In this document: one piece after another, positions 57,187-64,000 of the stretch
Position numbering within the stretch: position 1 is the stretch's first letter
Layout: each line of letters opens with the position of its first letter
The notes under the pieces: model-generated
What the model saw: the letters and a program-made list of their open reading frames with translations, nothing else
What the model was told of the DNA's origin: nothing
Database searches by the model: none
Translations under genes and position numbers: made by a program
Assembly (NCBI RefSeq): GCF_042684505.1
Contig: NZ_JBHULT010000012.1
Coordinates: forward strand, 1-64,000
Direction: 5' to 3'
Length of the DNA: 64,000 nucleotides
Source: Salinimicrobium flavum
GTDB lineage: Bacteria; Bacteroidota; Bacteroidia; Flavobacteriales; Flavobacteriaceae

Positions 57187-58503
57187 TTAAGCTACTCTCT
57201 TGATCCTCGCTCCTATTGCTCTCAACCGTTCATCAATATTTTCATATCCACGGTCAATTTGTTCAATGTTATGGATTACTGAAGTCCCTTTTGCAGAAAG
57301 TGCAGCGATCAACAGGGAGATCCCTGCCCTGATATCAGGAGAAACCATGGTGGTAGCTTTTAATTGCGACTTGAAATCATGACCAATCACTGTTGCCCTG
57401 TGAGGGTCACAGAGAATGATCTTTGCCCCCATATCTATCAATTTATCGACGAAGAACAACCGACTTTCAAACATCTTCTGGTGTATCAATACATCCCCTT
57501 TTGCCTGGGTGGCAACCACCAGCATGATACTCAAAAGATCAGGTGTGAAACCGGGCCAGGGAGCATCACTAATGCTCATAATGGAGCCATCAATAAAGCT
57601 TTGAACCTCATACCCCTCTTCATGTGCCGGGATGTATATATCATCTCCTCTGCGTTCCAGTTTTATTCCCAACTTTCTAAAAGTCGCCGGGATTATTCCT
57701 AAATGATCCCAGGAAACATTTTTAATGGTGATCTCGCTTTTTGTCATTGCAGCCAGCCCTATCCAGGAACCTATCTCTACCATATCGGGCAGCACGGTAT
57801 GGGTGCAGCCTTCAAGAGCTTCAACCCCCTCTATTTCCAGTAAATTGGAACCAATACCTTTTATATCTGCCCCCATCCTGTTTAGCATTTCACACAACTG
57901 TTGCAGATAAGGTTCACAGGCAGCATTGTAAATGGTAGTTTTTCCTTTTGCAAGAACAGCTGCCATCACAATATTGGCAGTACCTGTTACAGAAGCCTCT
58001 TCAAGCAACATATAGGTACCTGAAAGTCCTTCTTTTGGAGCTTCTACCCCGTAGAAACGTTCTTCTTTATTATACCTGAATTTAGCTCCCAGCTTGATGA
58101 ATCCTTCAAAATGGGTATCGAGCCTGCGACGGCCTATTTTATCCCCGCCCGGTCTTGGAATATATCCTTTCCCGAACCTGGCAAGCATTGGCCCCACGAT
58201 CATAATAGATCCTCTAAGACCACTTCCCTCTTCCTTGAATTTTTGACTTTTTAGATAATCCAGGTCGAGATCGTCACTTTGAAAGGTATAGCTTCCCTTC
58301 CCTATCTTTTCAACTTTTACCCCAAGCTGTTTCAGCAGATGGATAAGTTTGTTCACGTCAAGTATATCTGGAATATTGTGGATCGTAACTTTTTCGGGAG
58401 TTAACAGTACTGCACAGAGTATTTGTAAAGCTTCATTTTTAGCTCCCTGAGGATTGATCTCTCCCTTTAGGGAATGCCCACCCTCTATTTGAAAAGTTCC
58501 CAT
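57187..58503 (-). CDS. murA: UDP-N-acetylglucosamine 1-carboxyvinyltransferase (MurA), Asp at the fosfomycin Cys
   Basis: 438 residues. It adds enolpyruvate to UDP-GlcNAc, the first step toward peptidoglycan. N-terminal EGGHSLKGEINPQGAKNEALQ, central RGSIMIVGPMLARFGKG, and C-terminal GFTPDLLSIML and NIEQIDRGYENIDERL are typical. The active loop reads PRPGGDKIGRRR, with Asp121 where most MurA enzymes carry the Cys (E. coli Cys115, motif GGCAIG) attacked by fosfomycin. Asp at this place is seen in M. tuberculosis MurA and gives fosfomycin resistance. DUF4290 lies directly upstream (15 bp), so both are cotranscribed. Confidence 0.97.
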   Translation of the reverse strand: MGTFQIEGGHSLKGEINPQGAKNEALQILCAVLLTPEKVTIHNIPDILDVNKLIHLLKQLGVKVEKIGKGSYTFQSDDLDLDYLKSQKFKEEGSGLRGSIMIVGPMLARFGKGYIPRPGGDKIGRRRLDTHFEGFIKLGAKFRYNKEERFYGVEAPKEGLSGTYMLLEEASVTGTANIVMAAVLAKGKTTIYNAACEPYLQQLCEMLNRMGADIKGIGSNLLEIEGVEALEGCTHTVLPDMVEIGSWIGLAAMTKSEITIKNVSWDHLGIIPATFRKLGIKLERRGDDIYIPAHEEGYEVQSFIDGSIMSISDAPWPGFTPDLLSIMLVVATQAKGDVLIHQKMFESRLFFVDKLIDMGAKIILCDPHRATVIGHDFKSQLKATTMVSPDIRAGISLLIAALSAKGTSVIHNIEQIDRGYENIDERLRAIGARIKRVA

Positions 58504-58518
58504 AAATGATTGTAGGTT

Positions 58519-59157
58519 TTAATAGCGTTTGCGGCTTCTGGCGCGGTGTGTCTTTTTAACAGGTTTCTTGGGAGCATATTTCTTGTTTCCTCTAAGAAGG
58601 TCTGAAGAATCACTCAGGTCCTCTTCGGTATGCTTCACATCTATCCTACCGCCACTTAATTCTCTCAAATGATCAAAGATCACCTTATCATCAACTGTAT
58701 CTTTGTTCCAGCTTAGATAAGATTTCTTCATATGGTTGGCAATAGTGAAAATAAGGCCTTCCTTTTCGGGGCCGTCTTCCCATTTGTTGGCAACATCGAT
58801 CATTCTCTTGATATTGTTTCCGTAGAACCTGTACTTCGGAAAATTTTGAGGATAATCCATACGGTCCGGTCTTTCCTCAAGCATCTCGCGGGAAGGTTTT
58901 GGGAACGGACTATCAACATCAAGTTTAAAATCGCTGATGATGAATAACTGGTCCCACAGCTTATGCTGAAAATCGGGGACATCCCTCAGGTGAGGGTTCA
59001 TATTCCCCATGACAGAAATAATCGCCTTGGCAACACGGTTCCTCTCGGTATCATCGGCTATCTCAACGGCGTGTTCCACCATCTTTTGAATATGTCGGCC
59101 ATATTCCGGAATGATCAAATGACTCCTTTCAGAGTTATATTCTAATTCGTTTGTCAA
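58519..59157 (-). CDS. DUF4290 protein
   Basis: 212 residues from a TTG; the frame has no ATG between the stop codon at 59169 and this point. LEYNSERSHLIIPEYGRHIQKMVEHAVEI at the start, RPDRMDYPQNFPKYRFYG in the middle, and a basic C-terminus (KTHRARSRKRY) are the marks of this Bacteroidota-specific family. It is cytoplasmic, helical, and of unknown function; the basic tail suggests nucleic acid contact. Linked to murA, 15 bp, a conserved arrangement. Confidence 0.9.
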   Translation of the reverse strand: MTNELEYNSERSHLIIPEYGRHIQKMVEHAVEIADDTERNRVAKAIISVMGNMNPHLRDVPDFQHKLWDQLFIISDFKLDVDSPFPKPSREMLEERPDRMDYPQNFPKYRFYGNNIKRMIDVANKWEDGPEKEGLIFTIANHMKKSYLSWNKDTVDDKVIFDHLRELSGGRIDVKHTEEDLSDSSDLLRGNKKYAPKKPVKKTHRARSRKRY

Positions 59158-59275
59158 AATGCTTAGTTATGTTAAGGTGATAATATACTGTAGAAGTTTA
59201 TCGCCTGCAAATTAATAAAATATATTCAAGGATCACCTCCCTGACAAAATTATTTGGAACCTTAAACCAAAAATT

Positions 59276-59569
59276 CTATAAAGAGATCACCCCTTCTATC
59301 TTAATCCCCACTTCTTTATACTTGGCGATCACCGCATCGGGGTTTTTCATACGCACATTTACTGAAACACTTGTGTACTTTCCATTACGGGACTGCGTGG
59401 TCTTGATCACCGCACCCATGTTGTCAAAAATGGTTTGTATTTTCTCAATTTTAACCTCACTGGTAGGGACGATGAATTTATATAAATAGATCGTTGGCCA
59501 CATCTCTGTATCATGCAACTGGGCCTTTAGTTTTTTGTAAAATTCTTCAGGATCTTTTGCTTCGCTCAT
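59276..59569 (-). CDS. DUF493 (YbeD-like) protein
   Basis: 97 residues. MSEAKDPEEFYKKLKAQLHDTE, YKFIVPTSEVKIEKIQTIF, and KYTSVSVNVRMKNPDAVIAKYKEVGIKIEGVISL fit the YbeD/DUF493 ferredoxin-like fold, related to ACT-type regulatory domains. Function unknown. It is the first gene of the DUF493-DUF4290-murA group; 118 bp separate it from DUF4290, so a promoter in between is possible. Confidence 0.9.
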   Translation of the reverse strand: MSEAKDPEEFYKKLKAQLHDTEMWPTIYLYKFIVPTSEVKIEKIQTIFDNMGAVIKTTQSRNGKYTSVSVNVRMKNPDAVIAKYKEVGIKIEGVISL

Positions 59570-59596
59570 AATTCTCTTTCTTCATGTTTTAAAATA

Positions 59597-59604
59597 CAAA
59601 GATA
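59597..59604 (-). promoter_or_regulatory. -7 box TATCTTTG before the DUF493 gene
   Basis: On the minus strand TATCTTTG matches TAnnTTTG and lies 28 bp before the ATG at 59569. No clear -33 TTG. Confidence 0.5.
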
Positions 59605-59654
59605 CATTTAAAGATCTATTTTTTAAATCGGATGCAAATGCCGAAATTTGCCCC

Positions 59655-60191
59655 GTGAAGACCAGGAAGATAGTTATAACCGGTGGCCCCGGTACAGGAA
59701 AGACCTCTGTAATACAGGCCCTGGAAGAAAGCGGGTATTATTGTTTCCACGAAGTTTCCCGTGAGATCATTAGGGAGGCGAAGGAAAAGGGGATCGATCA
59801 AATGTTCCTGGAAGAACCCCTGCTCTTCAGTGAAATGCTACTGGAAGGAAGGATTAAACAGCACCGGGAAGCTGAAAATACTGGTGGCAATCTGGTCTTT
59901 CTTGACCGCGGAGTACCAGATGTGGTGGCTTATATGAATTACTCCGGAAATGATTATCCCCCGGTGTTTAACCGTGTTTGCAAGGAATTCCTCTACGACG
60001 AGGTTTTTATCCTGCCTCCCTGGAAGCAGATCTATACTGAAGACGATGAACGTTATGAGTCTTATGAACAAGCCGTGGCCATTCATGACCACCTTGCTCA
60101 AAGCTACCATTACCATGGCTACAGGCCCATGGAAGTTCCCTGTGGAAGTATAGAAGACCGTACCTCATTCATCCTTGACCACCTTGTCTAA
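59655..60191 (+). CDS. P-loop ATPase (AAA_28 type)
   Basis: 178 residues from a GTG. Walker A GGPGTGKTSVI (10-20), then FLDRGVPDVVAY as Walker B, and HDHLAQSYHYHGYRPMEVP at the C-terminus. This AAA_28/predicted NTPase family resembles nucleoside kinases; substrate unknown. It overlaps recQ by 17 bp and begins an operon with recQ and fmt. The promoter-like GAAATTTG ends four bases before the GTG. Confidence 0.88.
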   Translation: MKTRKIVITGGPGTGKTSVIQALEESGYYCFHEVSREIIREAKEKGIDQMFLEEPLLFSEMLLEGRIKQHREAENTGGNLVFLDRGVPDVVAYMNYSGNDYPPVFNRVCKEFLYDEVFILPPWKQIYTEDDERYESYEQAVAIHDHLAQSYHYHGYRPMEVPCGSIEDRTSFILDHLV

Positions 60192-62088
60192 TCCTGAAGC
60201 AATATTAAAAAAGTACTGGGGGTTTGACACTTTCAGGCCTTTACAAAAGGAGATCATTTCTGAAGCTCTCACCGGCAAAGATGTGGTGGCTTTGTTACCT
60301 ACAGGCGGTGGTAAATCCCTCTGTTTCCAGGTACCCGCCCTACTCAAACCCGGGATCTGTATTGTGGTTTCCCCTCTCATCGCCCTTATGGAAGACCAGG
60401 TGAACGCACTACAGGCAAAAGATATCAAAGCCATGGCACTTACCGGCGGAATTCCGTTTGCTGAGGTTGACACGATGCTCGATAATTGTATCTACGGAAA
60501 TTATAAATTTCTCTACCTCTCCCCCGAGCGCCTTCAACAGGAACTTGTGCAGGAACGTATCCGGCAAATGGATGTTAACCTCATTGCCGTAGACGAAGCC
60601 CACTGTATTTCCCAATGGGGCCACGATTTCAGGCCGGCCTACCGCAATATTGCTTTACTTCGGGGGCTGAAACCTGAAGTACCTGTAATGGCTCTTACGG
60701 CCACTGCAACACAAACAGTGGTAAAGGATATGGCCACGCAGCTGGAATTAAAAGACCCGGCAATTCTTCAGAAATCATTCCTGCGGGAGAATCTTGCCTA
60801 TATGGTAAAAGAGGTTCAGGACAAGAATTACTACCTGGAACAACTGCTGCAGGAACATTCAGATTCCGGGATCATCTATGTAAGGAGCCGAAAGGCAACC
60901 ATTGAGATCGCTGAATTCCTTCAGAAAAAAGGTGTTTCCGCCACCTCTTTTCACGGCGGACTTCAAAAGGACGAAAAATCAAAAAGACTACAGAGCTGGC
61001 TAAAAGACGAACACCGAATTATGGTTGCCACCAGCGCTTTCGGGATGGGTATAGACAAACCCGATGTGGGAACAGTGGTACACATGAACCTTCCCGAGAG
61101 CCTGGAGAGTTACTTCCAGGAAGCGGGAAGGGCAGGCAGGAATGGTAAGGCAGCCAAAGCAGTGATCCTGACGAACCAAAGTGATATTCCCCTTTTAAAG
61201 AACCAGTTTTTGAATACGCTTCCTTCCGTAGAAATGATCAAACTGGTCTTTCGTAAACTGGTTGCTTATTTCAGGGTCGCCTATGGAGAAGGAGAAGGCA
61301 CCGTACATCATTTTAATTTCTACGAATTCTGCAGTAAGTATGAACTTAATACCCTGCAGGCCTATAACGCCATCTTACTGCTTGACAGAACCAGCGTGCT
61401 GAGTCTTTCTGAGCAGTTTCAGAAAAAAACAAAGATCAGGTTTGCGGTAACCAGCCGGCAGCTGTCATTCTACCTTGAAGCAAACCCTAAATTCGAAGCG
61501 GTTACCAAAGCAATACTTCGCACCTATGGAGGTGTTTTTGATGCCCCTGTGGAGATAAATCTTCAAATTGTGTGCAACAAGGCGGGTACGACCCAACCTG
61601 AAGCGGCGAAACTACTGGAACGGCTTCAACATGAAAATATAGCCGAGTTTGAGCATGACCAGCATGATACCCGTGTTACTTTCCTGGTGCCACGGGAAGA
61701 CGACATCACTATCAATCCGCTCATTCCCTACATCAGGTTACAAATAGACACCAAAAAGGAAAAGATAAACGAGGTCCTGAAATATGTGGGCAATAATAAC
61801 CGTTGCAGAAGTGAGCAGTTGCTCCAATACTTCGGGGAGACAAGGACCTCGCCTTGTGGAATTTGTTCTGTATGTAAACCTTCCGAAGAAAAACTTACCC
61901 GTGAGCTCATGAAAAAGATCTATTTTAAGATCATTGGTCTGCTGGAAGAAAAAGAGCATAGTTCCCGCGAATTCACAGAAAAACTTGAATTTTCAGAAAA
62001 GCACGTTTTAAAAGTACTGCAGGTACTGGTAGAGAAAGGGGCTTTGGAGATCACCGCCGGAAATAAATACAAACTGAAACATCTATGA
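60175..62088 (+). CDS. recQ: ATP-dependent DNA helicase RecQ
   Basis: 637 residues from a TTG at 60175. Motifs: TGGGKSLCFQVPAL (I), DEAH in VDEAHCIS (II), ALTATAT (III), FHGGL, TSAFGMGIDKPDV (V), and QEAGRAGRNG (VI). The RQC region follows with zinc Cys (CRSEQLLQYF and CGICSVC). It unwinds DNA during recombination and repair. It overlaps the upstream ATPase gene by 17 bp and fmt by 4 bp. Confidence 0.96.
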   Translation: MTTLSNPEAILKKYWGFDTFRPLQKEIISEALTGKDVVALLPTGGGKSLCFQVPALLKPGICIVVSPLIALMEDQVNALQAKDIKAMALTGGIPFAEVDTMLDNCIYGNYKFLYLSPERLQQELVQERIRQMDVNLIAVDEAHCISQWGHDFRPAYRNIALLRGLKPEVPVMALTATATQTVVKDMATQLELKDPAILQKSFLRENLAYMVKEVQDKNYYLEQLLQEHSDSGIIYVRSRKATIEIAEFLQKKGVSATSFHGGLQKDEKSKRLQSWLKDEHRIMVATSAFGMGIDKPDVGTVVHMNLPESLESYFQEAGRAGRNGKAAKAVILTNQSDIPLLKNQFLNTLPSVEMIKLVFRKLVAYFRVAYGEGEGTVHHFNFYEFCSKYELNTLQAYNAILLLDRTSVLSLSEQFQKKTKIRFAVTSRQLSFYLEANPKFEAVTKAILRTYGGVFDAPVEINLQIVCNKAGTTQPEAAKLLERLQHENIAEFEHDQHDTRVTFLVPREDDITINPLIPYIRLQIDTKKEKINEVLKYVGNNNRCRSEQLLQYFGETRTSPCGICSVCKPSEEKLTRELMKKIYFKIIGLLEEKEHSSREFTEKLEFSEKHVLKVLQVLVEKGALEITAGNKYKLKHL

Positions 62089-63032
62089 GAAAATTAAGAA
62101 TCGTCTTCATGGGTACACCCGATTTTGCGGTACAGACCTTAAAAAGTATTGTGGAAGCAGGATATGAGGTCGTAGGAGTGGTTACCGCTCCAGATAAACC
62201 CGCCGGAAGGGGAAGAAAGTTACAGGAATCTGCCGTCAAAAAATATGCTGTTAAAAACGACCTGAAGGTTTTGCAGCCAACAAATTTAAAATCAGCGGGG
62301 TTCCTGGAGGAACTTAAGAACCTCAAGGCAAATTTGCAGGTAGTGGTAGCCTTCAGGATGCTGCCAAAGGTGGTATGGGAAATGCCTGAGTTTGGCACTT
62401 TAAATCTTCATGCCTCCCTCCTTCCCCAATACCGTGGTGCTGCACCTATCAACTGGGCGATCATTAACGGTGAAAGGGAAACGGGTGTCTCTACCTTCTT
62501 TATAGATGAGAAGATCGATACCGGGGAAATGATCCTGCAGGAAAAGGTGGAAATAGATCCTGCAGAAAATGCCGGAAGCCTGCATGATAAATTAATGGAT
62601 ACCGGAGCAAACCTTGTACTGGATACGCTCAGGTCTATTGAAAAGGGCAATTTAAAGACCACTTCTCAAAAAGATGCGGCTAATCTTAAACCCGCTCCTA
62701 AACTTACACGTGAGAATACCCGCATAAACTGGGAAAAACCATTGGACGAAACCTATAACTTCATTAGGGGTTTAAGTCCATACCCTGTAGCCTGGACAGA
62801 ATTGATGAATGGTGACGAACCAATGATGCTTAAAGTATATGGAGCCACTAAACAGGAAGAAGAACATTCTGAAGAAACAGGAAAGATTCTCGAAGCAGAT
62901 AAGGAAGTGAAAATTGCAGTTCCCGGAGGTTATATTATTCTGAAGGAAGTTCAACTCCCCGGAAAAAGAAAAATGGCCGTTAAAGATCTTCTGAACGGAT
63001 ATAAATTTTCCCCAACTGCAAAAGTTCTGTAA
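62085..63032 (+). CDS. fmt: Methionyl-tRNA formyltransferase
   Basis: 315 residues. FMGTPDFAVQTL (N-terminal), NLHASLLPQYRGAAPINWAIINGE with catalytic residues, and the C-terminal OB-like domain KLTRENTRINWEKP are standard. It formylates Met-tRNA for initiation. The ATG overlaps the recQ stop codon (ATGA at 62085-62088), so translation is coupled. A promoter region of HU follows. Confidence 0.97.
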   Translation: MRKLRIVFMGTPDFAVQTLKSIVEAGYEVVGVVTAPDKPAGRGRKLQESAVKKYAVKNDLKVLQPTNLKSAGFLEELKNLKANLQVVVAFRMLPKVVWEMPEFGTLNLHASLLPQYRGAAPINWAIINGERETGVSTFFIDEKIDTGEMILQEKVEIDPAENAGSLHDKLMDTGANLVLDTLRSIEKGNLKTTSQKDAANLKPAPKLTRENTRINWEKPLDETYNFIRGLSPYPVAWTELMNGDEPMMLKVYGATKQEEEHSEETGKILEADKEVKIAVPGGYIILKEVQLPGKRKMAVKDLLNGYKFSPTAKVL

Positions 63033-63126
63033 ACCCTTATAGACACTGAAAAGAGAGCATTTCGATAAAAATCAACAAAGGTTATCAACAATTTAGCGAA
63101 GTTATTAACAATTCTTCTCATTTCCC

Positions 63127-63147
63127 TTGCCATTACTTGCATGGCAA
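63127..63147. promoter_or_regulatory. Palindrome over the -33 box of the HU gene
   Basis: TTGCCAT and ATGGCAA form a 7-bp inverted repeat with a 7-base spacer (63127-63133, 63141-63147), covering the -33 TTG at 63137. This is a possible operator. Confidence 0.5.
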
Positions 63148-63166
63148 AGATTTCCATATAAATTTG
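63137..63166 (+). promoter_or_regulatory. Bacteroidota-type promoter of the HU gene
   Basis: TTG (63137-63139), 19 bases, then TAAATTTG (63159-63166) matches TTG-N19-21-TAnnTTTG. The leader to the ATG is about 45 bases. Confidence 0.75.
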
Positions 63167-63215
63167 TAGAGCATATTAATAAAAGTTTAACCAACAACTA
63201 TTAAAAACTCGAATT

Positions 63216-63488
63216 ATGAACAAAACAGATTTAATCGATGCAATGGCAGAAAACGCCGGAATTTCCAAAGCTGCAGCAAAGAAGGCTTTAGAATCTTTTC
63301 TTGGTAACGTAGAAAAGTCCCTTAAAAAAGGAGACCGCGTTTCTTTAGTAGGTTTTGGATCTTGGTCAGTATCTAAAAGAGCTGCAAGAGAAGGAAGAAA
63401 CCCACAAACCGGAAAGACAATCAAGATCGCCGCTAAGAATGTGGTTAAATTTAAGGCAGGAGCTGACCTACAGAAGGCTGTAAACTAG
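63216..63488 (+). CDS. hup: DNA-binding protein HU
   Basis: 90 residues, HU family. MNKTDLIDAMAENAGISKAAAKKALESFL, SLVGFGSWSVSKRAAREGRNPQTGKTIKI, and VVKFKAGADLQKAVN cover the helical dimer part, the beta-arm with NPQTG, and the end helix. It bends and packs DNA. Own promoter with a palindrome over the -33 box; terminator at 63517. As this is one of several HU-type proteins usual in the phylum, paralogue choice is unknown. Confidence 0.97.
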   Translation: MNKTDLIDAMAENAGISKAAAKKALESFLGNVEKSLKKGDRVSLVGFGSWSVSKRAAREGRNPQTGKTIKIAAKNVVKFKAGADLQKAVN

Positions 63489-63516
63489 TTTTACCTTAAA
63501 CGCTAAAAAAATATTA

Positions 63517-63544
63517 AACTCTCCCAATTGGGAGAGTTTTTTTG
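63517..63544 (+). terminator. Terminator after the HU gene
   Basis: AACTCTCCC/GGGAGAGTT with an AATT loop and seven T, 28 bp after the stop codon. Confidence 0.9.
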
Positions 63545-63623
63545 TTAAATAATGTCAAGTCTCATTTGAACCTGATGATTAATTTTTTAGATTTAGAAGA
63601 AAGATTGCAAAATCAGGAAAATT

Positions 63624-64000
63624 ATGACTACACTAAAACCCGCCAAAGGACATTTATTAATTGCAGAGCCATCCATCACCGGAGATCTTTCCTTTAACCG
63701 GTCGGTGGTTTTGCTTGCTGATCACACAGAGAGCGGTTCTATTGGATTTATCCTGAACAAAGTGCTCGATTTCACACTTCAAGATCTTATCCCTGATATC
63801 AAGGGTAACTTCAGAGTTTATAATGGAGGGCCTGTTGAACAGGATAATCTTTATTTTATTCATAAAGTTCCGGACCTGATCCCTGACAGTATTGAAATAG
63901 CTGCCGGAATTTACTGGGGTGGCAACTTTGAAGTAGTCAAAGGTCTGATTAACGAGGATCTAATTACAGAGAATGAAATTAAATTTTTCCTGGGCTATTC
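63624..64000 (+). CDS. YqgE/AlgH family protein, 3'-truncated
   Basis: Runs off the window; 125 residues are visible. The ATG at 63624 is followed by LKPAKGHLLIAEPSITGDLSFNRSVVLLADHTESGSIGFILNKVLD, then VYNGGPVEQDNLYFIH and the WGGNFEV strand, the marks of YqgE/AlgH, a conserved cytosolic fold with unknown function. Next to HU and fmt as in other Bacteroidota. Confidence 0.92.
   Translation, partial: MTTLKPAKGHLLIAEPSITGDLSFNRSVVLLADHTESGSIGFILNKVLDFTLQDLIPDIKGNFRVYNGGPVEQDNLYFIHKVPDLIPDSIEIAAGIYWGGNFEVVKGLINEDLITENEIKFFLGY

Noticed and set aside
1..64000. tRNA, rRNA and insertion sequences
   Set aside because: I looked in the gaps for tRNA T-loop signatures (GGTTCGAATCC-like), rRNA blocks and transposase reading frames and found none.

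Overview
The window is an ordinary, gene-dense stretch of chromosome from a member of the Bacteroidota, most likely a marine Flavobacteriaceae (a Gramella/Christiangramia/Salegentibacter-like lineage is my guess, not shown). Reasons: a type B gliding-motility/T9SS C-terminal sorting domain, PorP/SprF and PorE-like proteins, head-GIN and DUF4290 families, promoter boxes of the Bacteroidota type (TTG, about 20 bp, TAnnTTTG), and almost no Shine-Dalgarno sequences. No tRNA, rRNA, CRISPR array, prophage, insertion sequence or transposase was seen.

Layout. 1-3.8 kb: end of a large secreted adhesin, a PorP/SprF protein and a PorE-like OmpA protein (type IX secretion/gliding cluster). 4-7.6 kb (minus): CAP lipoprotein, and the pyrR-pyrB-small gene-rnz operon. 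7.8-15.5 kb: DUF389 membrane protein with a lipid-kinase-like N-terminus, a membrane-anchored protein with HipA/FAM20C-like kinase motifs, sterol desaturase-like enzyme, lipoprotein, methylglyoxal synthase, an SDR-DUF2867 protein and an AhpD-like protein. 15.8-20.8 kb: two paralogous membrane TolB-like/TPR proteins around a small membrane gene. 20.9-25.3 kb: GMC oxidoreductase, then a thiol/sulfur group (FrnE-like DsbA, DUF302, two rhodaneses, Cys-rich membrane protein, OsmC). 25.4-32.3 kb: hydrolase, L,D-transpeptidase, LptA-like protein, RhlE helicase, SDR, macrodomain protein and MDR reductase. 32.4-38 kb (minus): rpsA, cmk and lon. 38.2-41.2 kb: an ECF sigma factor operon with a membrane-anchored likely anti-sigma protein and two beta-solenoid export proteins.

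41.2-47.5 kb: UMF1-type MFS transporter, M48 lipoprotein protease, alpha/beta hydrolase, two MsrB enzymes (one lipoprotein, one cytosolic), collagen-like lipoprotein and lpdA, followed by three tandem copies of a 91-92 bp palindromic repeat. 47.9-50.6 kb (minus): VWA protein plus MoxR/Mg-chelatase-like AAA ATPase. 50.8-54.1 kb (minus): four small outer-membrane barrel genes around aroQ. 54.2-57 kb: xerD, aldo/keto reductase, lipoprotein, ribosome hibernation factor. 57.2-59.6 kb (minus): DUF493, DUF4290 and murA (Asp in place of the fosfomycin-target Cys). 59.6-64 kb: P-loop ATPase, recQ, fmt, HU and the start of an AlgH/YqgE gene.

Most genes are housekeeping or envelope functions. The least explained items are the kinase-like membrane protein at 9.8 kb, the paralogous TolB-TPR pair, the sigma factor/solenoid operon, the AAA-VWA pair with a non-standard Walker A motif, and the palindromic tandem repeat. 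I found no single complete novel system; the findings are leads of moderate strength, judged by reading alone.
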